A stretch of 64,000 bases of DNA from Acidobacteriota bacterium (GTDB lineage Bacteria; Acidobacteriota; Vicinamibacteria; Vicinamibacterales; CAVVIG01), in the NCBI GenBank assembly GCA_018268955.1, contig JAFDVO010000014.1:51705-115704 (forward strand). The letters are read 5' to 3'. Shown piece by piece: positions 35,712 through 43,627 of the stretch. The translations under genes and the position numbers were made by a program. Position 1 is the stretch's first letter. The number at the start of each line of letters is the position of its first letter. A model generated the notes under the pieces. That model ran no database searches, was not told the origin of the DNA, and saw nothing but the letters and a program-made list of their open reading frames with translations.

Positions 35712-36977
35712 TTAGATGAACGTCAGCCCCGCGTTGCGGAAGTCGCCGCTGAGGATCGTGCGCGAGTCGGCACCGAGCCAGGAGTCGATGACGCGCGCGT
35801 ACACGGAGCGGAAGTCGGTTTCGAAGCGCACGTCGCCCGCGTTGTTCTCGAGCGTCGGGTTGCTGGGGTCGAGGCTCAGGTTCGGCGCGGTGCCGTAGAG
35901 CCCACCGTTCACCCGGCCACCCATTGCGAGCATCACCGATGCAGCGCCGTGGTCGGTGCCGTTGCTGCCGTTCTCCGAGATGCGGCGTCCGAACTCCGAG
36001 AACGAGAGGACGAGCGTGTCCCCCAGCAGCCCCTGGTTCGTGAGGTCCTGGTAGAACGCGAACAGGGCGTCGTTCAGCGTAGCCATCAGGCCGTAGTAGC
36101 TGCCGTTCACCTGGTTCGGGTTCTGCGCGGAATGCGTGTCGAAGCCGCCGGTGGTCACATAGAACACCCGCGTGCCGATGCCACGCACCATCGCGCCGGC
36201 CACCGCCCTGAGGGCCTGGCCAAGGCCGGTGTTCGGGTACGCGGCGGTGCCGTTGTAGCTGGCGACGGTCGCCACGCGGTCGAGCGTCGCCATTGCCGCC
36301 TGCGCGTTCGAGTAGACGAACGCCAGCTCCGGATTGTCGACCGGCACATGCGAGTTGATCCGCTGCGCCGCCAGGCGCTCGGCAACCGCTTCCGCACCGG
36401 TGTTGGGGCTGCCGAACGCGTACGTCGCCGGGCTGGGAATTGCCGGCACCGACACCCTGTTCGACTGCAGCACGCGCGGGAGATCGCGCGTGGTGTTCCA
36501 GCCGACGAGGGCGTCGACCGGTGAGGGCAGCGAATCGAGGTAGCGCCCCACCCACCCGTTGCTCGCCGGGTTCGATGGATCGGCCGAGGACCAGATGTCG
36601 GTCCCGAGAAAGTGCGAGCGACTCTGGTTCGGATAGCCGGTGCGCTGGATGAGCGCGAGCCGCCCGCGATCGAAGATCTGCTTGAGGCCGGTCAGGCGCG
36701 GATGCAGCCCGAGCGCCACCCGCGAGGCATCGGTGCCGACCTGCAGCACGTTGCCGGCAGGCACGCCAATGGTCGGCCGTCGCGCGTAGTAGTTCGGGTC
36801 GTTGTACGGGACGACCATGCTGAGCGAGTCGTTCCCGCCGCTGAGGTACAGGATGACCAGGTTGCGCGCGGTCGATCCCTGCGCGAGCGCCACGTCGGTG
36901 AGGACCTCGGGCGCGGCATACGTGACCGTGAAGGCGGCCATGCCGCCTTTGACGAACTGGCGCCTGGTGATCTTCAT
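35712..36977 (-). CDS. DUF1501 protein with Tat signal
   Basis: 421 residues starting at ATG 36977. The N-terminus MKITRRQFVKGGMAAFTVTY is a twin-arginine signal, so it is exported folded. The body has the sulfatase/alkaline-phosphatase-like DUF1501 blocks LVILYLSGGNDSLSMVVPYN, NQSRSHFLGTDIWSSADP, VFYVTTGGFDTHSAQNPNQ, LSFSEFGRRISENGSNGTDH and GAASVMLAMGG. These proteins are co-encoded with DUF1800 partners in Planctomycetes, Acidobacteria and Myxobacteria; the reaction is unknown. It overlaps its DUF1800 partner by 4 bp. Confidence 0.9.
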   Translation of the reverse strand: MKITRRQFVKGGMAAFTVTYAAPEVLTDVALAQGSTARNLVILYLSGGNDSLSMVVPYNDPNYYARRPTIGVPAGNVLQVGTDASRVALGLHPRLTGLKQIFDRGRLALIQRTGYPNQSRSHFLGTDIWSSADPSNPASNGWVGRYLDSLPSPVDALVGWNTTRDLPRVLQSNRVSVPAIPSPATYAFGSPNTGAEAVAERLAAQRINSHVPVDNPELAFVYSNAQAAMATLDRVATVASYNGTAAYPNTGLGQALRAVAGAMVRGIGTRVFYVTTGGFDTHSAQNPNQVNGSYYGLMATLNDALFAFYQDLTNQGLLGDTLVLSFSEFGRRISENGSNGTDHGAASVMLAMGGRVNGGLYGTAPNLSLDPSNPTLENNAGDVRFETDFRSVYARVIDSWLGADSRTILSGDFRNAGLTFI

Positions 36978-38437
36978 ACGAACTGGTACTCCGGCGTCCC
37001 CGCCACAAGGTGAATGAGGCCCGATACCTTCGCCTGCAACTGCGTCCCGCTCCCGGTCCACGTCGTCACGTTGGCGCGCAGGTATGTGGCGAGCGCGGAG
37101 CGCGTGTCGGCGTCGAGCTCGGGGGTCTTCAACGCATCCAGCACGAACGCGAGCAGCGCCTCAGGGCTTGTTGCATGCGCCTTTGCCGCGGTCGCCAGAT
37201 TGAACTTCTGGTTGCCGGCCAGCGCGGCCGCGAAGTTCATGCGCGCCAGCATCGAACCGGTCGAGAACCACGAGCGGCCCAGATCCCAGCCCGCCACGTC
37301 CGGTGGATCGAACAGGTTCTGCCCCATGTTCGACAACGGGGTCAGCGCATCGTTCACCGAGAAGCCGCTCCAGCCGATGTCCTTCATGGCTCGGACCACG
37401 AACTCGACCGGCCAGCCGAAGCGCGTGAACATGTTGCTGCTGTCCGTGAACTCGGGCGAGAGCAGCAGCTCGCGCATCACGGCCTTGATGCTGTAGCCGC
37501 TGCGGAAGTACGCGGCTGAAATGCGGTCGAGAAAACCCGGAGGGACGTCGCCGGTTTCCGAGACGAAGAACCGATACAGCTTCGCACCGACGTAGCGGGG
37601 CGTCTCCGGATGGGCGGCGAGTGCCTCGATGAAGTCGAGCCCGTCCTGCATCCCCTCGGCGGCCGACCGGCTGCGGATCGTCTTGCTGCCGTCGGCGTAG
37701 ATCGGGAAGCTGAAGGTCTTGTCGCCGGTCTCGTGCTGGTTGGCGTTGTAGACGAACTGGTAGCGCTGCGTGCCGTCGCTCGCGTTGCCCGGACGCGCGA
37801 GGTTCCAGCCGGTGAACACACGCGCGGCCGCATAGACGTCAGGTTCGGTGTAGTGCTTCACACCGAACGTGAACAGCTCCATGATCTCGCGGCCGAAGTT
37901 CTCCTGTGGACGCGCCCTGGTGTTGGTGTACCCGTCGAGCCAGAACAGCATCGCGGTGTCCTTCGCCACCGCGACGAGCAGATCCTTGAAGTTGCCCAGC
38001 GCCATGTCCCGGAACAGCTCGAGCTGCCCCCGCACGCCCGCGGGATCCTCCGACGGCTTCGCCGCCATGTAGCGCGCCGCCTCCATGGTGCCGACGAGCC
38101 CGGCAATCTTCGAGTAGCCGGTGGCGAAGTGGTTGTGCCAGAAGAGCGCCATCTTCTCCTGGAGCGGCCGGTTGGTGTGGACCAGCCGGAACAGCCACCG
38201 CTGGCGGGCGTCCGTGATCACCATCGCGGGCGCGAACTGTCCACGCGTCGTGATGCCGACGTACCCGGGCTGCCCTATCTTCTCGTCTACATCGTCCGGG
38301 ACGCGCTCGTAGTCGAGCAGCCTCGCGACGGCACCCGTGAACGACTCGGCACGATACACGTCGAGCTCGTCCTGCCTGGCGCCGAATCCTGTCCGCCGAA
38401 GCAGGTGCTCGATCTTGGGATCGAGTACAAAAGCCAT
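36974..38437 (-). CDS. DUF1800 protein
   Basis: 487 residues. Family blocks present: KIEHLLRRTGFGARQDELDV, PLQEKMALFWHNHFATGYSK, YTNTRARPQENFGREIMELF, VFTGWNLARPG, YVGAKLYRFFVSE and the C-terminal half ending TPEYQFV. No signal peptide is evident at this start. It overlaps the DUF1501 gene by 4 bp and shares one base with the upstream FAD reductase gene. Function unknown; a Tat-dependent partner of DUF1501 is inferred from constant pairing. Confidence 0.9.
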   Translation of the reverse strand: MAFVLDPKIEHLLRRTGFGARQDELDVYRAESFTGAVARLLDYERVPDDVDEKIGQPGYVGITTRGQFAPAMVITDARQRWLFRLVHTNRPLQEKMALFWHNHFATGYSKIAGLVGTMEAARYMAAKPSEDPAGVRGQLELFRDMALGNFKDLLVAVAKDTAMLFWLDGYTNTRARPQENFGREIMELFTFGVKHYTEPDVYAAARVFTGWNLARPGNASDGTQRYQFVYNANQHETGDKTFSFPIYADGSKTIRSRSAAEGMQDGLDFIEALAAHPETPRYVGAKLYRFFVSETGDVPPGFLDRISAAYFRSGYSIKAVMRELLLSPEFTDSSNMFTRFGWPVEFVVRAMKDIGWSGFSVNDALTPLSNMGQNLFDPPDVAGWDLGRSWFSTGSMLARMNFAAALAGNQKFNLATAAKAHATSPEALLAFVLDALKTPELDADTRSALATYLRANVTTWTGSGTQLQAKVSGLIHLVAGTPEYQFV

Positions 38438-39741
38438 CAGACTTGTCCTGGAGGTGTCGAGATCGTAGCCCTGCTGTTGCCGGGCTGCAAGAGCCTCGTA
38501 CGAACGTGGTCGATCAGCAACCGCGCCGCCACCACTGGCGCGCCGGCGATGACGCGACGCCGAACGCCTGCGTATGACGCACGGCCCATCGCGTAGTCCA
38601 GCACCGAGCGCGTGATCGCAGGGTCGTGACGCGCCGCGGCAATGACGCGCGCAATCCTGCGGCGATCTGCGAAAAGATAGCGCCGCACGAGCACCGAGTC
38701 GCGCAGTTCGGCTCCCACTTCACGACGCCATGCCTTGTGATATCGGCTGGCGAGCCGGGATGGGATATCGCGAGGCGCCGTCGCGATGACCGCTCTGGCC
38801 GCATGCTCACCGGTCACCATGGCGTAGTAGATGCCTTCCGCGGTGAACCCATTAACGAACCCACCGGCGTCACCAGCCAGCAGCACCCGCCCGTCGCCCG
38901 GCCGCTTCAGCGGACCGCCCACCGGGATGATGAAGGGCGTGAAGTTCTTCCGCACGGACCCGCCCGTGACGAGACCGCGATCGCGCAGGTGCGCGACGAA
39001 CTCCTGTTGCAGCGCGTAGGGGTGCGCGTCCACGTCCGCGCGGAAGTGATCGAGCACGTAGCCGATCCCGACGTTGACGTGATCGCGCTTCGGAAAGATG
39101 TAGGCGTATCCCTCAGGAGCGCGCGTCGTGTCGTGCGTGCGGCTGTTCGCCCGTGCGGCGTAGCCGTACGACACCCAGAGGGTCGAGCGGTCCGCATCGA
39201 GCGTGTCGCGCGGTGTCTCCTCCATCATGTCGACAGCCACGCTCCCTGGCGGCCATCCGGGGTTCAACCCGAGGCGGCGGGCCACGATCGAGTGGACGCC
39301 GTCGGCGGCGATCACGACCGGTGCCTCGAAGCGACGGCCATCGCGCGCCTCCAGGACCACGAGGTCGGGGGTCGCCTTCGCCCGCACGATTTCGACGCCG
39401 GTCACGAGCGTGGCCCCGGCGTCAGTCGCCTCGCGCACGAGCACCGCGTCGAACTCGACGCGGCGGATCATCAGGACGGCGGCGTTGTCCGACGCGATCA
39501 CCGTGGAGTCGCCATCCGGCCCTTCGAGGTACAGCCGCGACAGCCGCAGCGTGGCAATGGAGGCGAGCGTAGGTTCGAGCCAGGGGAACCGGCTCAGCAC
39601 CCGAATGGAAATCCCACCGCCGCAGGGCTTGTTGCGCGGAAAGCCTGCCGCGCGCTCCAGCAGCGTCACCGGCACCCCGGCCCGGGCGAGCGTTCGTGCG
39701 GCGACGGCACCGGCTGGACCGGCCCCTACGACGATGACCAC
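38437..39741 (-). CDS. FAD-dependent geranylgeranyl-reductase-family oxidoreductase
   Basis: 434 residues. The N-terminal FAD site is VIVVGAGPAGAVAARTLARA; the family block RNKPCGGGIS and the second FAD region GRVLLAGDAGGFVNGFTAEG are intact. A catalytic-type region is followed by a C-terminal helical tail. GGR-type enzymes reduce isoprenoid double bonds of lipids or quinones; close relatives are hydroxylases. It is first in the operon with DUF1800 and DUF1501, an unexpected partnership. Start ATG 39741. Confidence 0.85.
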   Translation of the reverse strand: MVIVVGAGPAGAVAARTLARAGVPVTLLERAAGFPRNKPCGGGISIRVLSRFPWLEPTLASIATLRLSRLYLEGPDGDSTVIASDNAAVLMIRRVEFDAVLVREATDAGATLVTGVEIVRAKATPDLVVLEARDGRRFEAPVVIAADGVHSIVARRLGLNPGWPPGSVAVDMMEETPRDTLDADRSTLWVSYGYAARANSRTHDTTRAPEGYAYIFPKRDHVNVGIGYVLDHFRADVDAHPYALQQEFVAHLRDRGLVTGGSVRKNFTPFIIPVGGPLKRPGDGRVLLAGDAGGFVNGFTAEGIYYAMVTGEHAARAVIATAPRDIPSRLASRYHKAWRREVGAELRDSVLVRRYLFADRRRIARVIAAARHDPAITRSVLDYAMGRASYAGVRRRVIAGAPVVAARLLIDHVRTRLLQPGNSRATISTPPGQV

Positions 39742-39820
39742 CGAGCCATTCTAGGCGGTGAGTCACTTTTCGGCGCGATTGCGAATGTGGAGATGAGGCC
39801 CGCTGCGGGCCCTCTCCACG

Positions 39821-40093
39821 ATGCCCTCTTTCGATATACGCCGACGATCCGTTCTCTTGGGACTGGTGCTCCTGCTGTCGGTAAGTGCTGCGCTCTCCGC
39901 ACAGCCCACGGCAGCACGGTTCGGTGCCAACCTGGCGAGCACACCCCAGATGTCCGTCCGGTGGGCCGAAGGCACGCGGGTCGTGCCTGCACCGCCGGTC
40001 GCGGACCCACTGCCGGGCGTCTCCGCATTCCCGCCGACCGTGGACTCTCGTGCCGCCCACGTGACGACGTTCGACGGGTATGCACGGCAGTGA
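39821..40093 (+). CDS. small secreted protein, unknown
   Basis: 90 residues. Residues 1-27 form a Sec signal (RRSVLLGLVLLLSVSAALSA, cleavage near SAQ), followed by a 60-residue Pro/Ala/Val-rich stretch with no cysteines. No family is recognisable. It lies between the FAD reductase (divergent) and the sigma factor (convergent). A signal peptide on an isolated short frame makes it a plausible gene; conservation would decide. Confidence 0.5.
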   Translation: MPSFDIRRRSVLLGLVLLLSVSAALSAQPTAARFGANLASTPQMSVRWAEGTRVVPAPPVADPLPGVSAFPPTVDSRAAHVTTFDGYARQ

Positions 40094-40111
40094 ACGGGGA
40101 TCGCGTGCCTG

Positions 40112-40678
40112 TCAGGCCGCAGGTGCGGTGCCGTTGTAGTGGCGTCTCAGCCACGCACGCGCCAGCGTCACCTTTCGGTCCACCGTCGCTTTCGACAGGC
40201 CGGTCACATCCGCCGCTTCCGTCGCCGTACATCCGAGCACGAAGCGGAGATTGACCAGCTCGGCCAGTTCCGGATCGAGCGCATCGAGTTCTGCCATCGC
40301 CCTGTCGAACCAGAGGATCTCGCCACTGTCTGCCGCCACCCAGGCCAGCTCCTCGTGCAACGGGATGCGGACCTGCCCGCCTCCGCGCTGCTCGGCCTGC
40401 ATCCGGCGATAGTTGTCGACGAGCGCCATCCGGATGATGCGCGCCGACAGCACGTAGAAGTGTCGTCGGTTCGCGAACGCTGCGGGCTTGTGGGAGAGCA
40501 GCCTGACGAACAGCTCGTTGACGACCGCCGTCGTCTGCAGCACGTCGCGGGAGGACAGGCGCCGCAAGTACGCACGCGCGAGGGCATGCAACTCGGGGTA
40601 GATGATCGGCGCAAGCCGATCGAGAGCCGACTGATCACCGTCAGCCCACTCCTGCAGCACCTGCGTGACGTCGGTCAC
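40112..40678 (-). CDS. ECF-like sigma factor (TIGR02999/Sig-70_X6 type)
   Basis: 188 residues. Region 2 covers about 10-95 (LARAYLRRLSSRDVLQTTAV, ANRRHFYVLSARIIRMALVD). Region 4 covers about 130-180 (LDPELAELVNLRFVLGCTAT, ATVDRKVTLARAWLRRHY), with a helix-turn-helix contacting the -35 element. The N-terminus MTDVTQVLQEWADGDQSALD is the hallmark of this acidobacterial/planctomycete subfamily, which lacks a classical anti-sigma gene and is usually beside a protein kinase, as here. It starts 19 bp after the kinase stop. Confidence 0.92.
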   Translation of the reverse strand: MTDVTQVLQEWADGDQSALDRLAPIIYPELHALARAYLRRLSSRDVLQTTAVVNELFVRLLSHKPAAFANRRHFYVLSARIIRMALVDNYRRMQAEQRGGGQVRIPLHEELAWVAADSGEILWFDRAMAELDALDPELAELVNLRFVLGCTATEAADVTGLSKATVDRKVTLARAWLRRHYNGTAPAA

Positions 40679-40697
40679 CGCCCGCCCCTGCGCACGT

Positions 40698-43388
40698 TCA
40701 CCGCGCCTCCGCCGGCGTTGTCGCCGGCTGCCCGCCGGTCTTCACCATCAGCGCGGCCATGAGCTTCTGATCCGAGGCAGCGAGCACGGACTGCGACTCG
40801 AGGCGCCGAAGGAGGGCCAGTGCCTGCCGATAGCTCTCGATGGCATTGGCGCGATGGTCTACCCGCGGGGCTGCCTGCGCAACCGCGCGTGCCATCCGCT
40901 CGTGGATGTCCCCGACCGTCTGGTGCGCGAGCACGAGGTTCCGCACTGATCGTCGATCGCTCGGGAAGCGGGCCATGAGATCGGTAAATACATCGACGGC
41001 GTGCTGCGCGTGCGCCAGGGCTTCCGTGAGACGCCCCTCACGTCCACGCGCGTCTGCCAGCCGTGTCAGCACGAGTGCCAGCTCCGACCGGAGACGCCCG
41101 TTGCGCGACTCGGCGGAGGCGATTCCGTCGAGCAGGCGGTATGCCTTTTCGAGGTGCTCGCCCGCCTCACGTGCGTGTCCGAGGTTCGTCGCGGTCTGCC
41201 CGAGGCGTGAATAGGACTTCGCCAGCTGCTGCCGCGCGCGCACGTTCTCCGGGTCCTGCTCGACGACCGGCTCGATGACGTCGAGCGCCCGCTTCGCGAA
41301 GGCATGCGCCCGCGCATCGTCCTGCTCTTCGTACACGCTGCTCGAGAGCCAGTACACCGACCAGATGCCGTCCCGCACGTTCACGTCGCGGGGCTGCGCA
41401 GCGAGGAGGGGCTGATAGAGCGCCGCGGCCCGATTCATCTGCGTCTCGGCCTCGCGCTGCCGCCCCTCCCACGACAGGGCCAGGCCGTATTGTGCGCAGG
41501 TGTCGGCCAGCAACTGCGTGACGTCGATGTCACCCGGCTGTGATGCATGCACCCGATCTGCAATGGCGATCGCCCGCTCGAGCGGCGGGATGGCGCCCGC
41601 GTAGCGTGAGCTGTTGGACTGATTGCGTCCGATGTCGTGGAGTGCCTGGGCGAGCGATCGCTGAAGCGTCAGGTCGCTTGGCGACGATTCGGCCTCGGCC
41701 TCGAAGACGGCGAGCCCCTCGTGCAGGTCGTGGGCTGCACTCTCGAACTCATTAGCCTGGCTGTAGATGTTACCCAGCACCCGGAAGTTCTCTGCCAGCG
41801 CGGTCCGTTCGGCACGATCGCCACCCGCAGCAGCGAGCAATTGCTGCCGGATGCGGCGGGCCTTGCGGTAGCTGTCGATCGCCGCGTCGTACTCGATCAG
41901 GTTCGGGTTGGTCGGGTTCCCCTGCAGGTCGCCGATCTTCTCGTAGGCGGCGGCCAGCTCACGCTGCAGCGCCCGGTCGCCTGCCGCCTCGGTCGCCAGG
42001 CTGTCGAGGTACTCGAGCGCTCGCCGCACGAGCAGGTCGCGTGCGCCAGTTGCGCCAGGCAGCCGTTCGATGCGCGGGCTCAGTTCGAAGAGCAGCGAGT
42101 TCGACAGGCGGCGCACGTCCTCGAACCGGCGTGTCGCCCGATCCCGCTCGTTCCGCGCGATGCTGGCCTGCCACAGCGACACGCCGAGGCCGCCGAGTAC
42201 TGCGGCTACAGCCAGCGACGTCGCTGCAGAGGCCACCGCATGCCGACGCAGGAACTTGCGAGCCCGGTACGCGGCCGTGTTCGGGTGCGCGGTGACCGGG
42301 CGGCCGTCAAGGAACCGCCTCAGGTCCTCGGCAAACAGGGCAACCGACGCATACCGCCGCTCCGGCTCCACACGCAACGCGGTGAGGACGATGTTGTCGA
42401 GGTCGCCGAGGAGGCTGGCTGGGCGACAGGGCGGGACACGCGCCGCCTCGCGAAGGACGGCAGCTGCCGCGGCACTCGGCGGGCGGCTCACGCCGGCGTC
42501 GAGGATCCGCAGGATGTCCGTCATCACACCACTGACGAACTCGAACGGCTTACGCCCACTCAGGAGCTCGTACAGAATCACGCCGAGCGAGTACACGTCA
42601 GTGGCCGTCCCGATCGGCAGGCCGTGCACCTGCTCGGGCGAGGCGTAGGCGGGCGTGAAGGCCCTGAACCCGGTCCGCGTGAGGTCCGCGCCGCCCGCGA
42701 GCGTCTCATCGAGCACCTTCGCGAGGCCGAAGTCGATGAGTCGTGGCGAACCATCAGGGGTGACGAGGATGTTCGACGGCGAGAGGTCCCTGTGCACGAC
42801 GAGCCTGGCGTGCGCGTGCGAAACCGCTTCACAGACACGCAGGAACAAGGACAGGCGATCACGCAGCGTCGCGTTCGTCCGGGCGACGAAGGTGAGCAGC
42901 GGTTCACCCTCGACGTACTCCATCACGAAGAACGGCTCACCGGACTCCGTGATACCCCCGTCGAGCAGGCGCGCGATGTTCGGATGGGCAAGCGAGGCGA
43001 GCACCTGCCGCTCCAGACGGAAGCGCCGCTCGATGTCGCAATCCGCCAGCGACTGCCGCACGATCTTGATGGCGACCTGCTGCCGGAAGTCGTCGACGCG
43101 CTCAGCGAGGTACACGGCGCCCATGCCGCCCCGCCCCAGCTCACGGACGATCCGGTAAGGCCCGAACCGCCGGCCGACGTTCGGGTCCACGGCCACTGCC
43201 CCGTCGTCGGTATTCGGCGCAGCGGATGATGCCTCCGCCTCTTCGGCCAGCGCCAGCAGCTCCTCGACCTCGCGACGCACCTCATCGTCTGCCCCACACG
43301 CACGGCGCAGCCACGCGGACCGGCCGCTGACCGGTTCGTTCAGCGCAGCGTCGAACAACGTCTTGACGCGGGTCCAGTCGGCAGGCAT
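40698..43388 (-). CDS. serine/threonine protein kinase with TPR-like repeat domain
   Basis: 896 residues. The kinase domain (about 75-345) follows a 70-residue N-terminal helical segment. It has a glycine loop GRGGMGAVY near 86, the ATP lysine K108 (VAIK), HRDLSPSN (D201) and DFG at 219-221. S203 stands where the usual HRDLKPxN lysine is, a variant also seen in other bacterial kinases. A transmembrane helix at about 385-405 (SAATSLAVAAVLGGLGVSLW) puts the rest outside the cytoplasm: a TPR-like superhelix of about 450 residues. It is upstream of and probably cotranscribed with the sigma factor, suggesting it regulates that factor by phosphorylation. Confidence 0.92.
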   Translation of the reverse strand: MPADWTRVKTLFDAALNEPVSGRSAWLRRACGADDEVRREVEELLALAEEAEASSAAPNTDDGAVAVDPNVGRRFGPYRIVRELGRGGMGAVYLAERVDDFRQQVAIKIVRQSLADCDIERRFRLERQVLASLAHPNIARLLDGGITESGEPFFVMEYVEGEPLLTFVARTNATLRDRLSLFLRVCEAVSHAHARLVVHRDLSPSNILVTPDGSPRLIDFGLAKVLDETLAGGADLTRTGFRAFTPAYASPEQVHGLPIGTATDVYSLGVILYELLSGRKPFEFVSGVMTDILRILDAGVSRPPSAAAAAVLREAARVPPCRPASLLGDLDNIVLTALRVEPERRYASVALFAEDLRRFLDGRPVTAHPNTAAYRARKFLRRHAVASAATSLAVAAVLGGLGVSLWQASIARNERDRATRRFEDVRRLSNSLLFELSPRIERLPGATGARDLLVRRALEYLDSLATEAAGDRALQRELAAAYEKIGDLQGNPTNPNLIEYDAAIDSYRKARRIRQQLLAAAGGDRAERTALAENFRVLGNIYSQANEFESAAHDLHEGLAVFEAEAESSPSDLTLQRSLAQALHDIGRNQSNSSRYAGAIPPLERAIAIADRVHASQPGDIDVTQLLADTCAQYGLALSWEGRQREAETQMNRAAALYQPLLAAQPRDVNVRDGIWSVYWLSSSVYEEQDDARAHAFAKRALDVIEPVVEQDPENVRARQQLAKSYSRLGQTATNLGHAREAGEHLEKAYRLLDGIASAESRNGRLRSELALVLTRLADARGREGRLTEALAHAQHAVDVFTDLMARFPSDRRSVRNLVLAHQTVGDIHERMARAVAQAAPRVDHRANAIESYRQALALLRRLESQSVLAASDQKLMAALMVKTGGQPATTPAEAR

Positions 43389-43535
43389 CGGTCCGCAGCG
43401 ATCCTAGCGGACATCGCGCGAGAAGGCTCGTTTACGCAGGCAGCGTTCGCGAAAGCCCGGGAACCAGGGCTGGATGGGAGGGAACAGATGAGCGGAGGCG
43501 TGCGGAACTGTGGCCTGAGTGACGCGGGGAGCGAC

Positions 43536-43619
43536 TGGTGGGCGGCGCACGATCGACGCCGCCCACCAATCCACTACGTCACCAACTCACCAACTCGCCA
43601 ACTCGCCAATTCACCACGT
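43536..43619. repeat. 12-bp perfect hairpin plus 8-bp-period array
   Basis: TGGTGGGCGGCG (43536-43547) and CGCCGCCCACCA (43557-43568) form a perfect 12-bp stem with a 9-nt loop. Eleven bases later four octamers follow in phase: CACCAACT, CACCAACT, CGCCAACT and CGCCAATT (43580-43611). It sits just beyond the stop of the secreted PIG-L gene. There is no T-run, so it is not a classical terminator. The remainder of the 239-bp gap (43389-43535) shows no gene. Confidence 0.8.
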
Positions 43620-43627
43620 GCTGTGGT

